Source of the DNA: Chromobotia macracanthus
Lineage: Eukaryota; Chordata; Actinopteri; Cypriniformes; Botiidae
Direction: 5' to 3'
Assembly (NCBI GenBank): GCA_036877525.1
Contig: JAZGTH010000005.1
Span: 4,041,001-4,105,000, forward strand
Length of the DNA: 64,000 bases
The notes under the pieces were generated by a model that did not search any database, was not told where the DNA came from, and saw only the letters and a list, made by a program, of their open reading frames with translations. Position numbers and translations under genes: made by a program. Shown one piece after another: positions 38,501-50,540 of the stretch. Each line of letters opens with the position of its first letter. Within the stretch, counting starts at the first letter, position 1.

Positions 38501-40859
38501 TCCACAGCGGACTGCAGTAAGAGCATCCAGTCATATAGATGTATGAAAGCTATATACAGAGGAATCATAAAGACAAGTAAATACAAGTATGACTTGTATA
38601 ACTTATTTCAAAGTAGAGCAGAACTGCTCTTCATGTTGCGACTGCAAGAATACACCACAAAATGTGGTGTAATCTAAATGATATGAAAATCAAGCAAAAT
38701 TCTTTGTTAGTTCTGAGCACTATGGAAATGAGCTTTGTAAAACACACTTTTGCATCTGTGTGCATCTGTGTATGCATCTGTGTATCGTGTGTATTTCCAT
38801 GTCCACATGTACGTGTGGCCAGACATTATACAAATATCTACACCCTGAAAAGAACTGTTATTGGGCCATGGCATGGGTGTGGTCTTTAACCACTTCACTG
38901 ATTGGATGCAAGTCTATCCAATGAGACATCCCCCCATTTTTAAGACACGGGCATCATAATGGTGAATAAACAACCACATAACCTCCTTCATAGTGTGGTT
39001 CCAATTTACAGTCCCACACACATGCTTAGCATGTTTCCAATCAGGCCTAGAGCCGCCTTTAATGAGAACTATCTTCATACTTATGAGGGCACGGAATGAA
39101 GATGAGAACGGAAAACACATAAATGACGCTGTTATTGAGCATGTCCATGATTTCTGTTTAGAATTGCTTAGAATCTTTTTTTTAAAAAGGAAAAATGTAG
39201 ATCCTGAGAAAAATGTACAGTATTGTCAACCAGTGGTAAACATACTGTGAGACTGCGACATTGCAACAGAATCACTGCTGAGCAGTTAATCAAAATACAT
39301 GCGAATGTAAAACAAATGTACAAGACTGAACAAAACAGAAGAGTCAATACAGATTAAAATAACACTGTTAGATTTATACTCATGACGCCAATGCAAATAA
39401 ATCAATATCAAGTAAAAAATAAATCAAGTAAAAATCACAGCTTTTCAAAAAATACCAAGCTTCATTTACTTATAAATGATTAATAATGTACAAAAGTAAC
39501 CCAAGGCTACTGTAGGCCAAAGTAAAGTTAAATTATGGGCCTGTTAAAAGGCACTGCAGTGTATGACGGTAAGAGAATAACATGTAATTGGTAGGTGTCA
39601 AATGACCAACACACTGGTAATATGGCAGCCAGCTGCCTTCCACCTAAATCACCCTAACCACACTTTTAAATATAACAGATCTCAATTTTAAAAAATCCTG
39701 AAACTGTAGTTTGTAATCTAATATATTTTATATAATAATCCGGTCTACATTTCTGTAATATGAATGCAGGGGTGGTAAAATTTCCTAAGTGCAATGTATC
39801 TATGACACATTTCAAAAGTTCTGCTTTGATATAGCCAGCTTCCGGATGATGTTATATAGGTGTGTAGGGGGGTTAGGGGGGTAATCGGATCTATGCAGCT
39901 TGGGGTAGACAAAAGGAGAATGAATCTCTAACATATCCAACAAGGGCACCAAAACTGGCCATGATGTCATCACATACCCAGGGCTTTTCTTGATTTAACA
40001 CAGATGCAGAGAGGCACACAAACACTCCCCGGCCCTTACATTCCACACTTCCTTCTTTTATCTGCATTTCTGTTAATATTCTGGTGCAAACAAATGTTTC
40101 CGTGTTCAGTTGCAAGTTGACATATACATACCGTCAGTCTGTCAAAGGCTTTTGACATAGCGGGGAGCCAAAGTTACACTGTCATTTAAGACACTGACAA
40201 ACCTACCTCATTTAGGTTGCCTGTATTTTTAATAAACTTGTGTGCACTCGTAGAACCCAGACATTCCACACATTCCCATCCTCATGTGTTTGTATATTAA
40301 AGACAAAACATGTAATGTCTGTGCCACTACTGTTATAAATATAATAACAGTTTCATAAATCCTTTGTCTGCCATTGACTGATCATGAAACAGATCCCAGT
40401 CCAGCCTAAATTGATATCCCCAGACAAAACTTACTTAAGACAGAAACTATATTAAAGCACTCTGAACAATGGTTATCCATTTTCAATTCGATTACTTTTT
40501 ACCTGTTGTGATATTACCAAGACAAGATGTCTGTGAGCTACTACTCATTTCATGTCCAGGTGTGTGAAAAACCCACAAAACTGGGGTCAAGCTCTCACTT
40601 TCCAAGCAAGACACTCTTGAGGCAGCTAATAAGACTAAGGAAAAGCAGGACGGCAGCATGCTCTCCAGGTGAACCCATCTGCCTAAACCAGATTGAGGAG
40701 GGTAAAGCAGCAAATTATTGCCTCCAGATGTGGTAGACAACTGCAAACACTCATATGACAAGGGAAAAGCACAACTTTGCTGTTTTCTCTGATCTCAATG
40801 TCTTTTAACTCCTCCAAAACGGGATTGCAAGAGTCTGAGTGTGCTGAGTGTCAAGCGCT

Positions 40860-41678
40860 TACTTGAGATCAACTATCATTACCATAACCTCCCATGTTCT
40901 GGCACACAAACTGCTTTGTGCAAACGGATCAACAGCTGCTAGCTCGCAGGAACGGGGCGTTCAGTGGAACATGTCATAAAATATTAATCGGCATAATTGG
41001 GATGCTAGTTAGCGCTTCCTCGACCAGCCTCAGTTCCCTCCAGCGCAGCACGCCTTCCACTCAGCGCGAGGTAATACTACGTGTCAAACTAAACTATTAA
41101 AGTGGTGGAAAAAATGATGAACTCTTGAAAATGGATTAGATGGGGCTTATGTTTCGAGGCCTTTATAATACTTAACAAAACAGCTCTAATCGTCTTCTCT
41201 CACCAACCCTGCTGCTGCAGACAATGGAAGGGGCGAAGGGGAAGAAAAACACCAGCTCTTCAGCTCAAAACTACATTGCCGATTTTAGTGTCACATTCAA
41301 TTTTCTGCTTTCTGCTTCTCCCCAAATCCCCATCCAAAAACAAGCATTTAAAACATCAGTCCTAATTAGATGATTAGTGCTTGGAAGGGCAGAAGATAAG
41401 TAATTTGCATAATTCAATCATAAGAGTTAGAGATACATATTTCGATGTTCGTTTGTACAATTATCTCGCCTGTCCTGGGGGCTGTGATACTAATGTGATT
41501 AAACAATACTCTTGCACAGGGCCTAGTGTCCTCCATTAAAGCACTGCTAGAGGCAAAGCAAAAATTAATTTTAGGAGACAATCAATTTTATTCTACATGA
41601 CTGTAATAAATATAGCCCGGCTGCAGATGTGTCATTAAGCTCAGGAGGAGACTTTCCCAAAGTCAAAATGACACTAAT
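40860..41678. promoter_or_regulatory. Candidate enhancer block (POU octamer)
   Basis: Contains CATAATTGGGATGCTAGTTA, then CAGCGCAGCACGCC, CCTAATTAGATGATTAGTGC and a perfect octamer ATTTGCAT at 41403-41410 inside TAATTTGCATAATTC. The dense TAAT and octamer words without repeats suggest one or more conserved elements. The stretch 36261-40859 to its left holds CA/TG runs but nothing else that I can name. Confidence 0.38.
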
Positions 41679-41720
41679 CTCTCTCTCTTTTTCTTTCTCT
41701 TTCTCTTTCTCTCTCTCTAT
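41679..41720. repeat. (CTTTCT/CT)n pyrimidine tract
   Basis: Repeats of CTCTCT and TTTCTC at the right edge of a candidate regulatory block. Confidence 0.9.
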
Positions 41721-42365
41721 AACTGCAGGACTGTAGATGGTGAACATAAAGTGTCATTTTTCCTCTTGTGAGCTTCGTGAAAGGCCATATCCATCTGTAT
41801 GTTTTAACCTCTTATATCTCTCTGATTCTCTGCATTACTTCGCTGCACATCCACGAACACTTGCAATCCCTCAATCCGTCAACACTGTGTATATTAACTT
41901 AATAATTGCAACTTTTAAACGGTCCTCAAACATTGTTCAGTGATTGTGAATGTCAATATGTAATTTGTGTTTATTCACATACATATCAATGTTCCAGCGT
42001 TCTAATTTGTGTTTGTGATTTCCGCGCGTAAAGATTCAAGTAGCGCACTTCCATAACTAATTGACCACATGTGTCTTTGCTTTGCCTCTAATTCATTGGT
42101 TACGCATGGGACTAGTTATTAAAGCGCTGTGGCTTGGAACAGGCACCCGCCAACATTAATGAGAACTCACATGTCCACAAGTTATAAGAGCCCATCAGCA
42201 GTTAAGCTTGCTCACGTCTTAACATATTTGTAATAAGAGAGACTGAGAGAGAGAGACTAGCCACTCTATCGGATCAGCTGCCCACTTGGATGTACAAAAT
42301 GAATTTCGTCTGTACATTTACTATGCAACACTATAAATGTGTTGTTACTAACATAAAGTACACAT

Positions 42366-42398
42366 CTGTCTGTCTGTCTATATGTCTGTCTATCTATA
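42366..42398. repeat. (TCTG/TCTA)n microsatellite
   Basis: Imperfect tetranucleotide run reading TCTGTCTGTCTGTCTATATG and onward. Confidence 0.9.
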
Positions 42399-43089
42399 AT
42401 TTGGAGTCTTAACTCACATAAAAATGTCATTGCATTACATAAAATACCAGACCACGTGCTGTTGATTTTGAAGAAGGACAGTACAAGCACATTGTCAAAT
42501 GCCATATTTCAAAAGAAGAAAGGAATGCTACAATTTAAATGACAAAATAATTGATATACTGCTCAAAATTAAGACAAAAAGTATGGACATTTTCTAGGTA
42601 GTCAGATGTTACTGCTAGGACACCTGTGTGAACCTCAGTTTAATTGAATTCATAGATCCACTATAAACCAGCTTGTCACCAGTTGTTTAAAAGTAATTGC
42701 AAAATCGACTGAGAAAATGGAAATGTGTTTCATTTGTTCACAAAGGTCACTTGGTTTGATATTCTGTTTCTAATGTAAAGATATTTATAGACTTTTAATG
42801 TCCAGATACTTTATATGAGTCCACTGTATATGAGCTATGACAGTCACAGTTCACAATTCTTCTGAACAAATAAACTGACTCTCATTTTTTTGATTTTCTT
42901 AATATCATCTTGTGAAAAATCTTTGCTTTGCAGGAAGAACTGGCCACTGAAGCCATTCTCCATATTTCAAGTTGTCTTTATTCATAATTTACTGTACAGA
43001 AAGGGTAAAGGGAATAGTGAATCTGCAAAAACGATAACCCAGAAAAAGGTAGATGTATAATTGATAGCTGACATTAAGGTGCGGCGAAT

Positions 43090-43320
43090 GAATAGTGACA
43101 ATCTGAAGAGATTTGATTAGACAGCGAGGTGTCTCTGGTGCCCGGCCGAGCTGAGCATCAGAGCCTCGGGCAAAGCTACAGGCGCTGAGCTGCTGTCCAT
43201 ATGGACCGGGCGCGCACACGACACCTCAGCGCACAAGTGCACGCGCGCCTGAAAGGAGACACTTTGGAGAAGCGCGGTCACGTATTGCAGAGCGCACTTC
43301 TGTAATTATTAATAAATGTG
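43090..43320. promoter_or_regulatory. Small CpG-rich block in dach2 intron 1
   Basis: A dense CpG cluster within AT-rich intron: GTGCCCGGCCGAGCTGAG, ATGGACCGGGCGCGCACACG and GTGCACGCGCGCCTGAAAGG, then GAAGCGCGGTCACG. It lies 3.7-3.9 kb inside the intron from the exon 1 donor. An intronic enhancer or an alternative promoter are both possible. Confidence 0.35.
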
Positions 43321-44189
43321 TGCATTAGTTTTATGTAAATGTATATATGATTTAAAGTGTGCGTATTTACTTAATGTACAAATGTGCCTTTATTTACAAA
43401 AAAAACACAAGTGTGTAAATTTTAACTCAAATTACTTTACAGAATCTTAGTTATAAAAAGGTGTCAAATTGCGCATTTTAGGGAATGTTTTAAACGCAGT
43501 ACTTTGACGCACAATGTGATGGTAGCTCGCGCCTGGGGCTACGATGGGAATTAGACTCATTTTAAATTAATGACTAAAAAAAGTAAATCGCTTCAAGAGA
43601 GGAAAAAATATGACAGGCTTTCGAACAAGTAATGCGTTTTATGATTTAAGTTGACAATTTCTGCCAGTCCTGCTTTGAATGCAAGTGGGGTTGTTTCTCT
43701 CTTTTTTATGATGTTATTCGCATGAAATAACTCCTCTGATCAGTGGTGCAATAAATTTTAGTGGACAAGTGCTTTCTGCACCTTTTTTATTTTTGGATGT
43801 TCTTGCTCCTGGTGGAAAAAACAAAGTTAAACTAATCCAATCCACCTTTGCAAAGAGGCAGAAGAGCAAGCACAGATGTTCATCTCTAATGTAATTCCCA
43901 TTCAATTTCCTAAGTGCAGTTCCCAAGTGCAAACTAGTTTAGTGTTATGTTTAGCTTGCAAATTCCTTTTAATAAATAATGAATGCATTAAAAACCCGGA
44001 GATCAATTGCGGAGCTGAGAAATCATAAAAGCGGCCCCTAAGTGCCGTGTGTTTGCTGATTTGGACATTTTCGGTACGTTCAAATGTGGCACTTTTCAAA
44101 ACTCCTGTTGAAAAGCTTCCTTTCCAAGACAGTGTCTCAAAACCTGATGAGTTTAATACCTAGGTAGCATTTTATAGCTACTGATCCAT

Positions 44190-44960
44190 GCGTCTTGATA
44201 AACACAAATGCTGATTTTGCGCCTGTGGTGACCTCCAGAACGCTCCAATGCGCCAATGATACCCAAGCAGTTCCCAGTGCGATGTTTTAATTATTGGACT
44301 GAAAAGTCCTCTATACGAAGATGTTTTGGAGAACGCGTCCTGTCTGAATACCCCCTAGGCAGCATGAAACTATGTTTTGAGACACTGATCTTAATGTCTC
44401 CGGGTTGGTGATCGTCATTCGGCACTGCGCTCGCTTTCACCGCTGTGGGTGTCCCGTAAAAACCGATGCAAAATACACCCATTTGTTCCAGTTTAGCCCT
44501 TCTCCCAATGTGCTGAAGAAGGCGAGGAGAGAGGTGGGGGGAGAGGAGGCGAGGGGCAGCGCAGCGCACATTAGTTTCAGCCATCTGGCAGTGGGACGGT
44601 GGATGATGTTTAAATCTGACTATTAAAGCGATGCTTGCGAAGGTGAACTGTAAAGCAACGATGCCGAGAAACAAATTCAATTTCGAGGGGCCCATTGCTC
44701 GGGCAATTTCATTATCCGACCGTATGCTGCAATCTGACTGAAGAGTGAAAAGCGCAGCGTTCCGCACCTCATTCTCTTATTGTCCATTTTGCCTAGCCTC
44801 AAAATTAAACAAAATAATGTTGTAAAACTCTCTCCTCCTCGATCTCTCTTCTCCTTGCTCTCGTTTCTAATTAGATGTGCACTGCAAATTGATTCAGAAC
44901 TGCGCGAAACCCAATAAAGTGACGGGGGATTCTTCTGGAGGTTGTGGTGGGGATGTTAAA
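44190..44960. promoter_or_regulatory. CpG-bearing block near dach2 exon 1
   Basis: About 770 bases of non-repetitive sequence with many CpGs (GGAGAACGCGTCCTG, GGCACTGCGCTCGC, GGGCAGCGCAGCGCAC, ATTATCCGACCGTATG), alternating with TTTAATTATTGG and TCTAATTAGATG-type homeodomain words. A 158-codon minus-strand open frame overlaps it but resembles no family I know. The 44961-46955 stretch between here and exon 1 is AT-rich and featureless apart from CA runs. Confidence 0.35.
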
Positions 44961-45612
44961 AGGTTAATTACCGAACCTTGCCCAGAATGGCCATTTGGAT
45001 ATGCGCTCTCTCTCTCTTTCTCTATTTTTTGTCTCTTTTCCTAAAACACACACACACGCATTCTACACGCATGCACACGCACATTCAATCTGTGTATCCT
45101 GGAGCGTGCAAACAAGCATACTGAACCCTTCCACACCTATTTTAATGCCTGACCTCTTACCTATAATTACAAAAAGGAAATATAATCTTAAAATAGCAAA
45201 ACTTAAAGCGCTTCATTGATAAAAATACATTCACTGATCGTCATTGCAGACAGTCTTCAAAACTTTTAGGAAGAAACTTTACGTTAAAATATCTAGGCCT
45301 ACTTTACAATTACTATTATTGTTAATATTATTATTACATCAAAGCAACTATCATTATTAACAGTGACTGCTGTATTAGTTAAGTGCTATTCAAAATTTTT
45401 AATCACACGTTGTATTAAAGCAAGTGCATTGCCAAGGCAAAACAGCTCACAACATAACGTACGGAGAATCGGTATATGTATCGTGACTGTCTCTACAGCA
45501 CATGGCTAAGTTGCTGCTGTTTTTTTATTCAAACAAATGATTAGAATTTTTTGTCTGGGTGATAAAGGTCTTAAAAAGTGTACTGCCTCCCTTGAGTTTC
45601 AGCACACCACAA

Positions 45613-45634
45613 ACACACACACACACATACACAC
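45613..45634. repeat. (CA)n microsatellite
   Basis: Roughly ten CA units with one interruption. A shorter CA run lies near 45046-45057. Confidence 0.9.
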
Positions 45635-46980
45635 GAGCTGACATTGCTGGAGGAGCCTGGGAACACTAATGCATCTGTCATGATAACAAGCTAAGAATAA
45701 CATCTCCACACCAAACAAAGCCACAGATCCAGGAGAGGTGATTCATTGATTTATGCAACATGGCCCAACACCTCATCCAAATGTGGCATAGGACGTAATC
45801 CAGACAAACGATCAAGAATTCCAAAACTCAGAACAGATTTGGCTCACCATATGACACTGGTTAACGTGCATTAAATGATATTCATATGTATTCATATGAG
45901 TTTTACTCAGTGGTGCAAATAACAGATGAAAGTGAAATGCAACAGAAATATGACCCCTGGTCCAAAGAGCTGTCATTGTGTAATGAGCATGTAATTAAAA
46001 TAAACCAATATTAAAAGAAACATATAAAGGCATAAATACTAAAATACAATTAAAGTCAAAAGTTTATAATTTAGTGTAAATACTTAGTATAAAGTTTTTA
46101 AACAGGTCCATTTTAACAGTTCTATAAAGATAAAGTTTAGACCTATAAAAAAGGTCCATGTAAAGTTTTTGCTGATTAACTTTGTGATGAGTTCTGATTT
46201 TTTTTATTCTATGACAGAAATACAGATGATAAATCATTTCTTAAGTCCAATGTAAATGCAGAGTTTAACTTATTTAACATGTCTTCAACCAGACATATGG
46301 CAGCTGAATAACTCTCAACAACGGTCAGCGTTTTTTAGTTCTTTTTAATTTATTTGGATAACGTATGTGTTAAACAGCTGTTTTCGCGATTAAATAAACA
46401 TGTTTGTATAAACAGTCATATTAAAATTTGAATCTAGTGGTCAGCGAGGAAAATGACAAATAATTTTATGTATGAACACAATATTTTTCTCAGGTCAATT
46501 AAAACAGCTTATTGGCTTTCACAAGGTAAGAGGTCAAAACTGCAGGTGGTTTTGCATGCAAAAAAAACTACATAAAACTAATTTTACGACACGCTTTTCA
46601 GCAGGAGTACGTAATGCGATTGAAAAGCATAAGCTGTACAGTTACCTCTTTTACTTAGCTACCTCTTTTAGGTCACTAAAACATAACTTTTTAGGAAGCC
46701 TAACAAATAACAAATAATGATTGTTTTGTTCATGAACATTAAAACGTCATAAACATTCCATTCATATATTTTTAAATAAAATTATAATTAAGTTCGCAAA
46801 TCTGTTAAGCAAATGCTTGTTAATAGGTTTAAGCTAGCTAAACTGTTCACTACTTCACTACAAACAACAACCCGCAACTCAACTAGTTGTGATTAAACTT
46901 CAGAAGAACACCGGATCCGCATGCAGCTGAGTGTAAATCTGTGATGTGAAATATGTCAATGCATGTGATATAACTCTTGC

Positions 46981-47468
46981 CTGGCATTGGTGCAGTCGTT
47001 ATAAAGCGCCTCGAAGTCTTTTCGGGTGATGAGTTTGCACCGGTTCACGCCCGGCTGAATGGCCCCAAGTCCGCGCAGGATCCTCACCTGCTCCACCGTG
47101 CACACCACCGGACATATATCCAGCCGCTTCAGCTTAGTGTAGACGGTGTGCAGCCCACCGACCAGGTGCTTCAGGAACAGGTCAAACACCTGCGGGAGGC
47201 AGATGAGCTCCTGACCGTCCACGGTGAACGAGGCCACTTTCACCCCGTGCACCTCCACCATCTTACACTCGTTATTGTTAACACCGCCGTGTCCGTTCCC
47301 GTTAGTGCTGCCGGCACCGGTGCCGGTGATAAAAGAGTTGATCATGCTGCTGGTCAGTCGCGGGGACTCGGCCGGGCTGGAATACAGAGAGTCAGGACGG
47401 AACAGGCTGCTCGAGCCGCCTGGAGTGGAGGTCGGTGAAAGCATCGGAGGAGTTGCTGATACGGCCAT
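46981..47468 (-). CDS. dach2: dach2 coding exon 1 (dachshund-family transcription cofactor, N-terminal part)
   Basis: This is the first coding exon of a dachshund homologue, a nuclear transcription cofactor of the Pax-Six-Eya-Dach network. It holds 162 codons plus two bases. Residues 1-68 are a low-complexity Ser/Pro/Gly/Asn-rich leader that includes MINSF. Residues about 69-160 form the Ski/Sno/Dac domain, with the CLPQ motif at 90-93, then FDLFLKHLVGGLHTVYTKL and the EQVRILRGLGAIQPGVNRCK stretch. The start ATG has A at -3 and G at +4, and no longer in-frame start exists. The exon appears to end at GCCAG followed by gcaaga, a GC-type donor. Reading through instead adds only eight residues before a stop. 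DGQELICLPQVF and KRLDI resemble DACH2 more than DACH1 as I recall them, and the adjacent chm gene supports dach2. The rest of the protein, including the C-terminal coiled coil, is outside the window. Confidence 0.93.
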
Positions 47469-47790
47469 AGTTTAAGTGAAGTTTCCTCCTTTCTGCACCT
47501 TTGAGTCGCTTTCGCTCTCTCAAGCACACCTTTTCGGGCTCCTCGCACTGTTTCGCGGCTTTCACTCGGTGTTTCTCATGCGTCTCCGGTAGCGGCTGCT
47601 GATAGTCGCTGATGTACAACTACCTTCCTCGGGAGTGAGAAGGATAGAAGAGTATAACACTCGGCGATTCAATTAGCCAGCCCACCGCGGACCGCAGTGA
47701 CAGTTTTTTCGGCCAATAGGAGAGGCGATGTCACACGCCTTCGTATTTTATTGGTCATATACCAATAATGGGCGGGGACTTGTGTTATTG
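47469..47790 (-). promoter_or_regulatory. dach2: dach2 5' UTR and proximal promoter
   Basis: The sequence upstream of the dach2 start codon is rich in C+G and CpG compared with its surroundings. It carries three CCAAT boxes: CCAAT at 47713-47717 and 47762-47766, and ATTGG at 47750-47754. A GC box, GGGCGGGG, lies at 47770-47777. CCAAT boxes usually sit 60-100 bp upstream of initiation, so transcription may start near 47630-47690, giving a 5' UTR of roughly 150-220 bases. I see no convincing TATA box. The start site is inferred. Confidence 0.6.
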
Positions 47791-50504
47791 TTTACAATCA
47801 ATTCAACTTTTAAGATTGTTTTCATGGGCGGGTTGTATATTTCATTCTCTTTTATAGATTTTAATGATCACCTTTGTAATTTTGGTCAAATCTTTTAAAA
47901 AAACGTTTATTAAGCTTTCATTAACAAACATCTTTTGTCTTATGGCTCAAGTGGCCCTTACATCACTAAACCAGAAATGTGCTTCTTTTAACTCGTTGTA
48001 ATCATTAAATGGCCATTACAATGATTCACTTTCAAGCTGAATTACATACTGTGAGGATATATAATGTGATATGAACGATTTTTGATTGGTATTTGAAACA
48101 AAAATTATTTGATAGGCAAATACATTTGAAGACATTTGATAGAACAAATAGGAAAGAACCTTGTGTCGTTGTTTGGAGATGCTTTTTAAAAATATCACAA
48201 GACTTATACTGTGATGTATGGAGCTTTAAAAATCATAATTATGTTTAACAAAATTTAGCATATCACTTTATGTTACTGCCTCAATAATGTAAACATTGCC
48301 CTGATGATGGTATTAACTTTGTTTACATGACAGTCCAGTAGCAAAAATAATAGCAAATCTATCCTCTACATCCAAACACCCAACCCAGCCTTACATAAAG
48401 AATAATGCAGCATAGCCTTTTCCAATGGGACCCACAATCTCTATTTCATTTTTTAAAGTACATCAACAAACACTGCTTGGATTATGATCAGGTTGACCTC
48501 ATAGACAATGACAGAAAGTTAAAAGTTGTCTTTTAATTGTTTGCATCATTTGATCATTTGATCATTTTTAAAGGCCTTATCGGCATTAACTATATAACCT
48601 GTAACACATTAAGATAAACTAAGATGAACTAAATAAAAGATAGACTAAATAAAAGATAGAAGATAGATAGACTAGATTTGGGAAAGATAGACTTTTGCTT
48701 TTTAAAGAATAAGCCTAATCTAAAGTGGCAGCTGCATCTTGTTTCATATTTTAGTAGATTATTATAGCTCTAGTATGATTTTTTTTTGTCATTGTTTAGG
48801 CTCTTGTAACTTTCATGTCAAAACCCTGACAGCTCAAATTATTTCTATGGCTTGATGAATATCTAGTTTATTATAATTTTTTTAAGTTGCCATAGTATTT
48901 GCATATATACATTATACATATAACATATGTATATTATAAAACATAACACTTAAGATGGGTTTGAAAGAAAAATAATGTCATCAATGTCACTTAAGTAGGG
49001 AAATCTAAGTGATCTGTATAAAAACACTGTAAATTATAAAAGACTTTCTACAGCATGTTGTGAAACTGTCACTCTTCTCTTGTTTATTGAGAAATAATAG
49101 TAAAGCTTATTTTACAAGCATTTTTATAGCTATACATTTGATTCACATTTTTCCTTATAATTTAAAATTGTTGCTTTCATTGTAAACCACTTAGTGAACA
49201 AATTTGTAAATGAGAATCTTTATACAGGTCAAAAAAAGTCATTTTAAAATTAATGTAGGAATCATGCTTAACCTTTGAGCCCTTGCAACTTTTCTAGGAA
49301 GATTAATATTGTAATGACTGCCTAAATGTCATGCAAATTTCAGGCAAGTACCCGCTGAAATTAAAAAGCTAGGTGGTAATCTGGAAAATTAGATACATAT
49401 TTTACCTAGCTTTCAATCGCACCTCACTACTAGTTTTATATTTAATCTTAATGATTACCTGATTAACATACCTGGCCCTGCAGCCACACACATGCTCCAG
49501 CTCCTCTACCCACCCCTCCAGCCCCGCCCCAGTGCTCTGGATGCATATTCAGCTCACACACACGCAATGGACCTATATACATATATCGGCATATGTTAAT
49601 TCTAATGTAAGAAGAATTATTTTTATACTCTGGGTTCAGTGTGAAAGACATTCCAACAAGAAATCCTAAGAACAAAGAAGGAATAAGGTAAAGCAACAGA
49701 GAAAAGAGATAAAGAAGCTATGAAAACATGTGAGAGAGTGAGACAGCTGAAAAAGAGTTTGTATATTTGAAGTGTTAGGGCTAGAGAGGCCAAAATCAGA
49801 TCACCAGCCCATCTTTGTGTAATGAAATTTTCTTTCTGTATAAATTTCCACCTTACGCAAATCCATAACAACAATAATTTACTGATTTCAGTTGAATGTT
49901 GTTTTGTAATTTTACTGTCACTTGTGATAAATATTTATGTCTATTACAGCATTTTAAATTCATTACACTCTCACATCTTTTTACTCAACAAATTGCAACA
50001 TACATCAGCAGGTTCAGTAATCCATTTGGGCTGTGACACGTGCCAAAAAGTTGCCTGACTCTTAATTTAGGGTAAAATATCACCCTTTAATACTCTTTAA
50101 GAACAGACAAGCTGTCACTTGAGTATGCCCAATATACTTAATTTCTCGAAAAAGCCACAGATGATTTAAGAACAGTCTTCTCACACTTGCTGCCAAATCA
50201 CAGGTGACTGGACCTTTTTGTTAAAGATTTGTGTTTTCTAAGACACACTGGCTGTGTGTACGGCATTGTCCATCAACACAAATTACTCTAGAAGAAAAGC
50301 GGCTGAAGGAGGTTAACTGTTTCAGTCACCCCAGAGTAAAACGTGTTATTTCATTTTTCAGCTCCTGCTTAGTGCTGCCTTCAGTGCTTTGAATAAGTCA
50401 TGCGGACTTACAATAGTGGTGAATGTTACACAGAAGAGTCTTGTCATGTAAAGTGCTTGGTAGAATCTCATGGTGACTTGATACGTTAAATAAAATACTT
50501 TACA

Positions 50505-50540
50505 TTAGGTCATAGTTCACCCTAAAATAAAAATATGTTT
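50505..50540. mobile_element. Possible MITE left end fragment
   Basis: CATAGTTCACCCTAAAATAA resembles the terminal sequence of the palindromic MITE. Nothing more of the element is recognisable. Confidence 0.3.

Larger units (their letters stand above)
1..46980 (-). other. dach2: dach2 intron 1 (running off the left edge)
   Basis: Everything left of dach2 exon 1 appears to be its first intron, at least 46.98 kb long. The donor reads CAG followed by gcaaga on the minus strand. I looked on the minus strand for the expected exon 2 coding sequence, a PGRPPKR-type stretch, and did not find it by eye. Open frames here are short, lack family motifs and often coincide with microsatellites or transposon ends. 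Long first introns packed with conserved enhancers are known for DACH genes in vertebrates. The alternation here between AT-rich filler and dense, complex blocks fits that pattern, but a small unrecognised exon cannot be excluded. Confidence 0.75.

Noticed and set aside
44291..44767. 158-codon minus-strand open frame
   Set aside because: No domain, signal or family resemblance. It overlaps a CpG-bearing block where long frames arise by chance.
46977..47438. 153-codon plus-strand open frame across dach2 exon 1
   Set aside because: It is the antisense shadow of the conserved dachshund domain, which is unmistakable on the minus strand.
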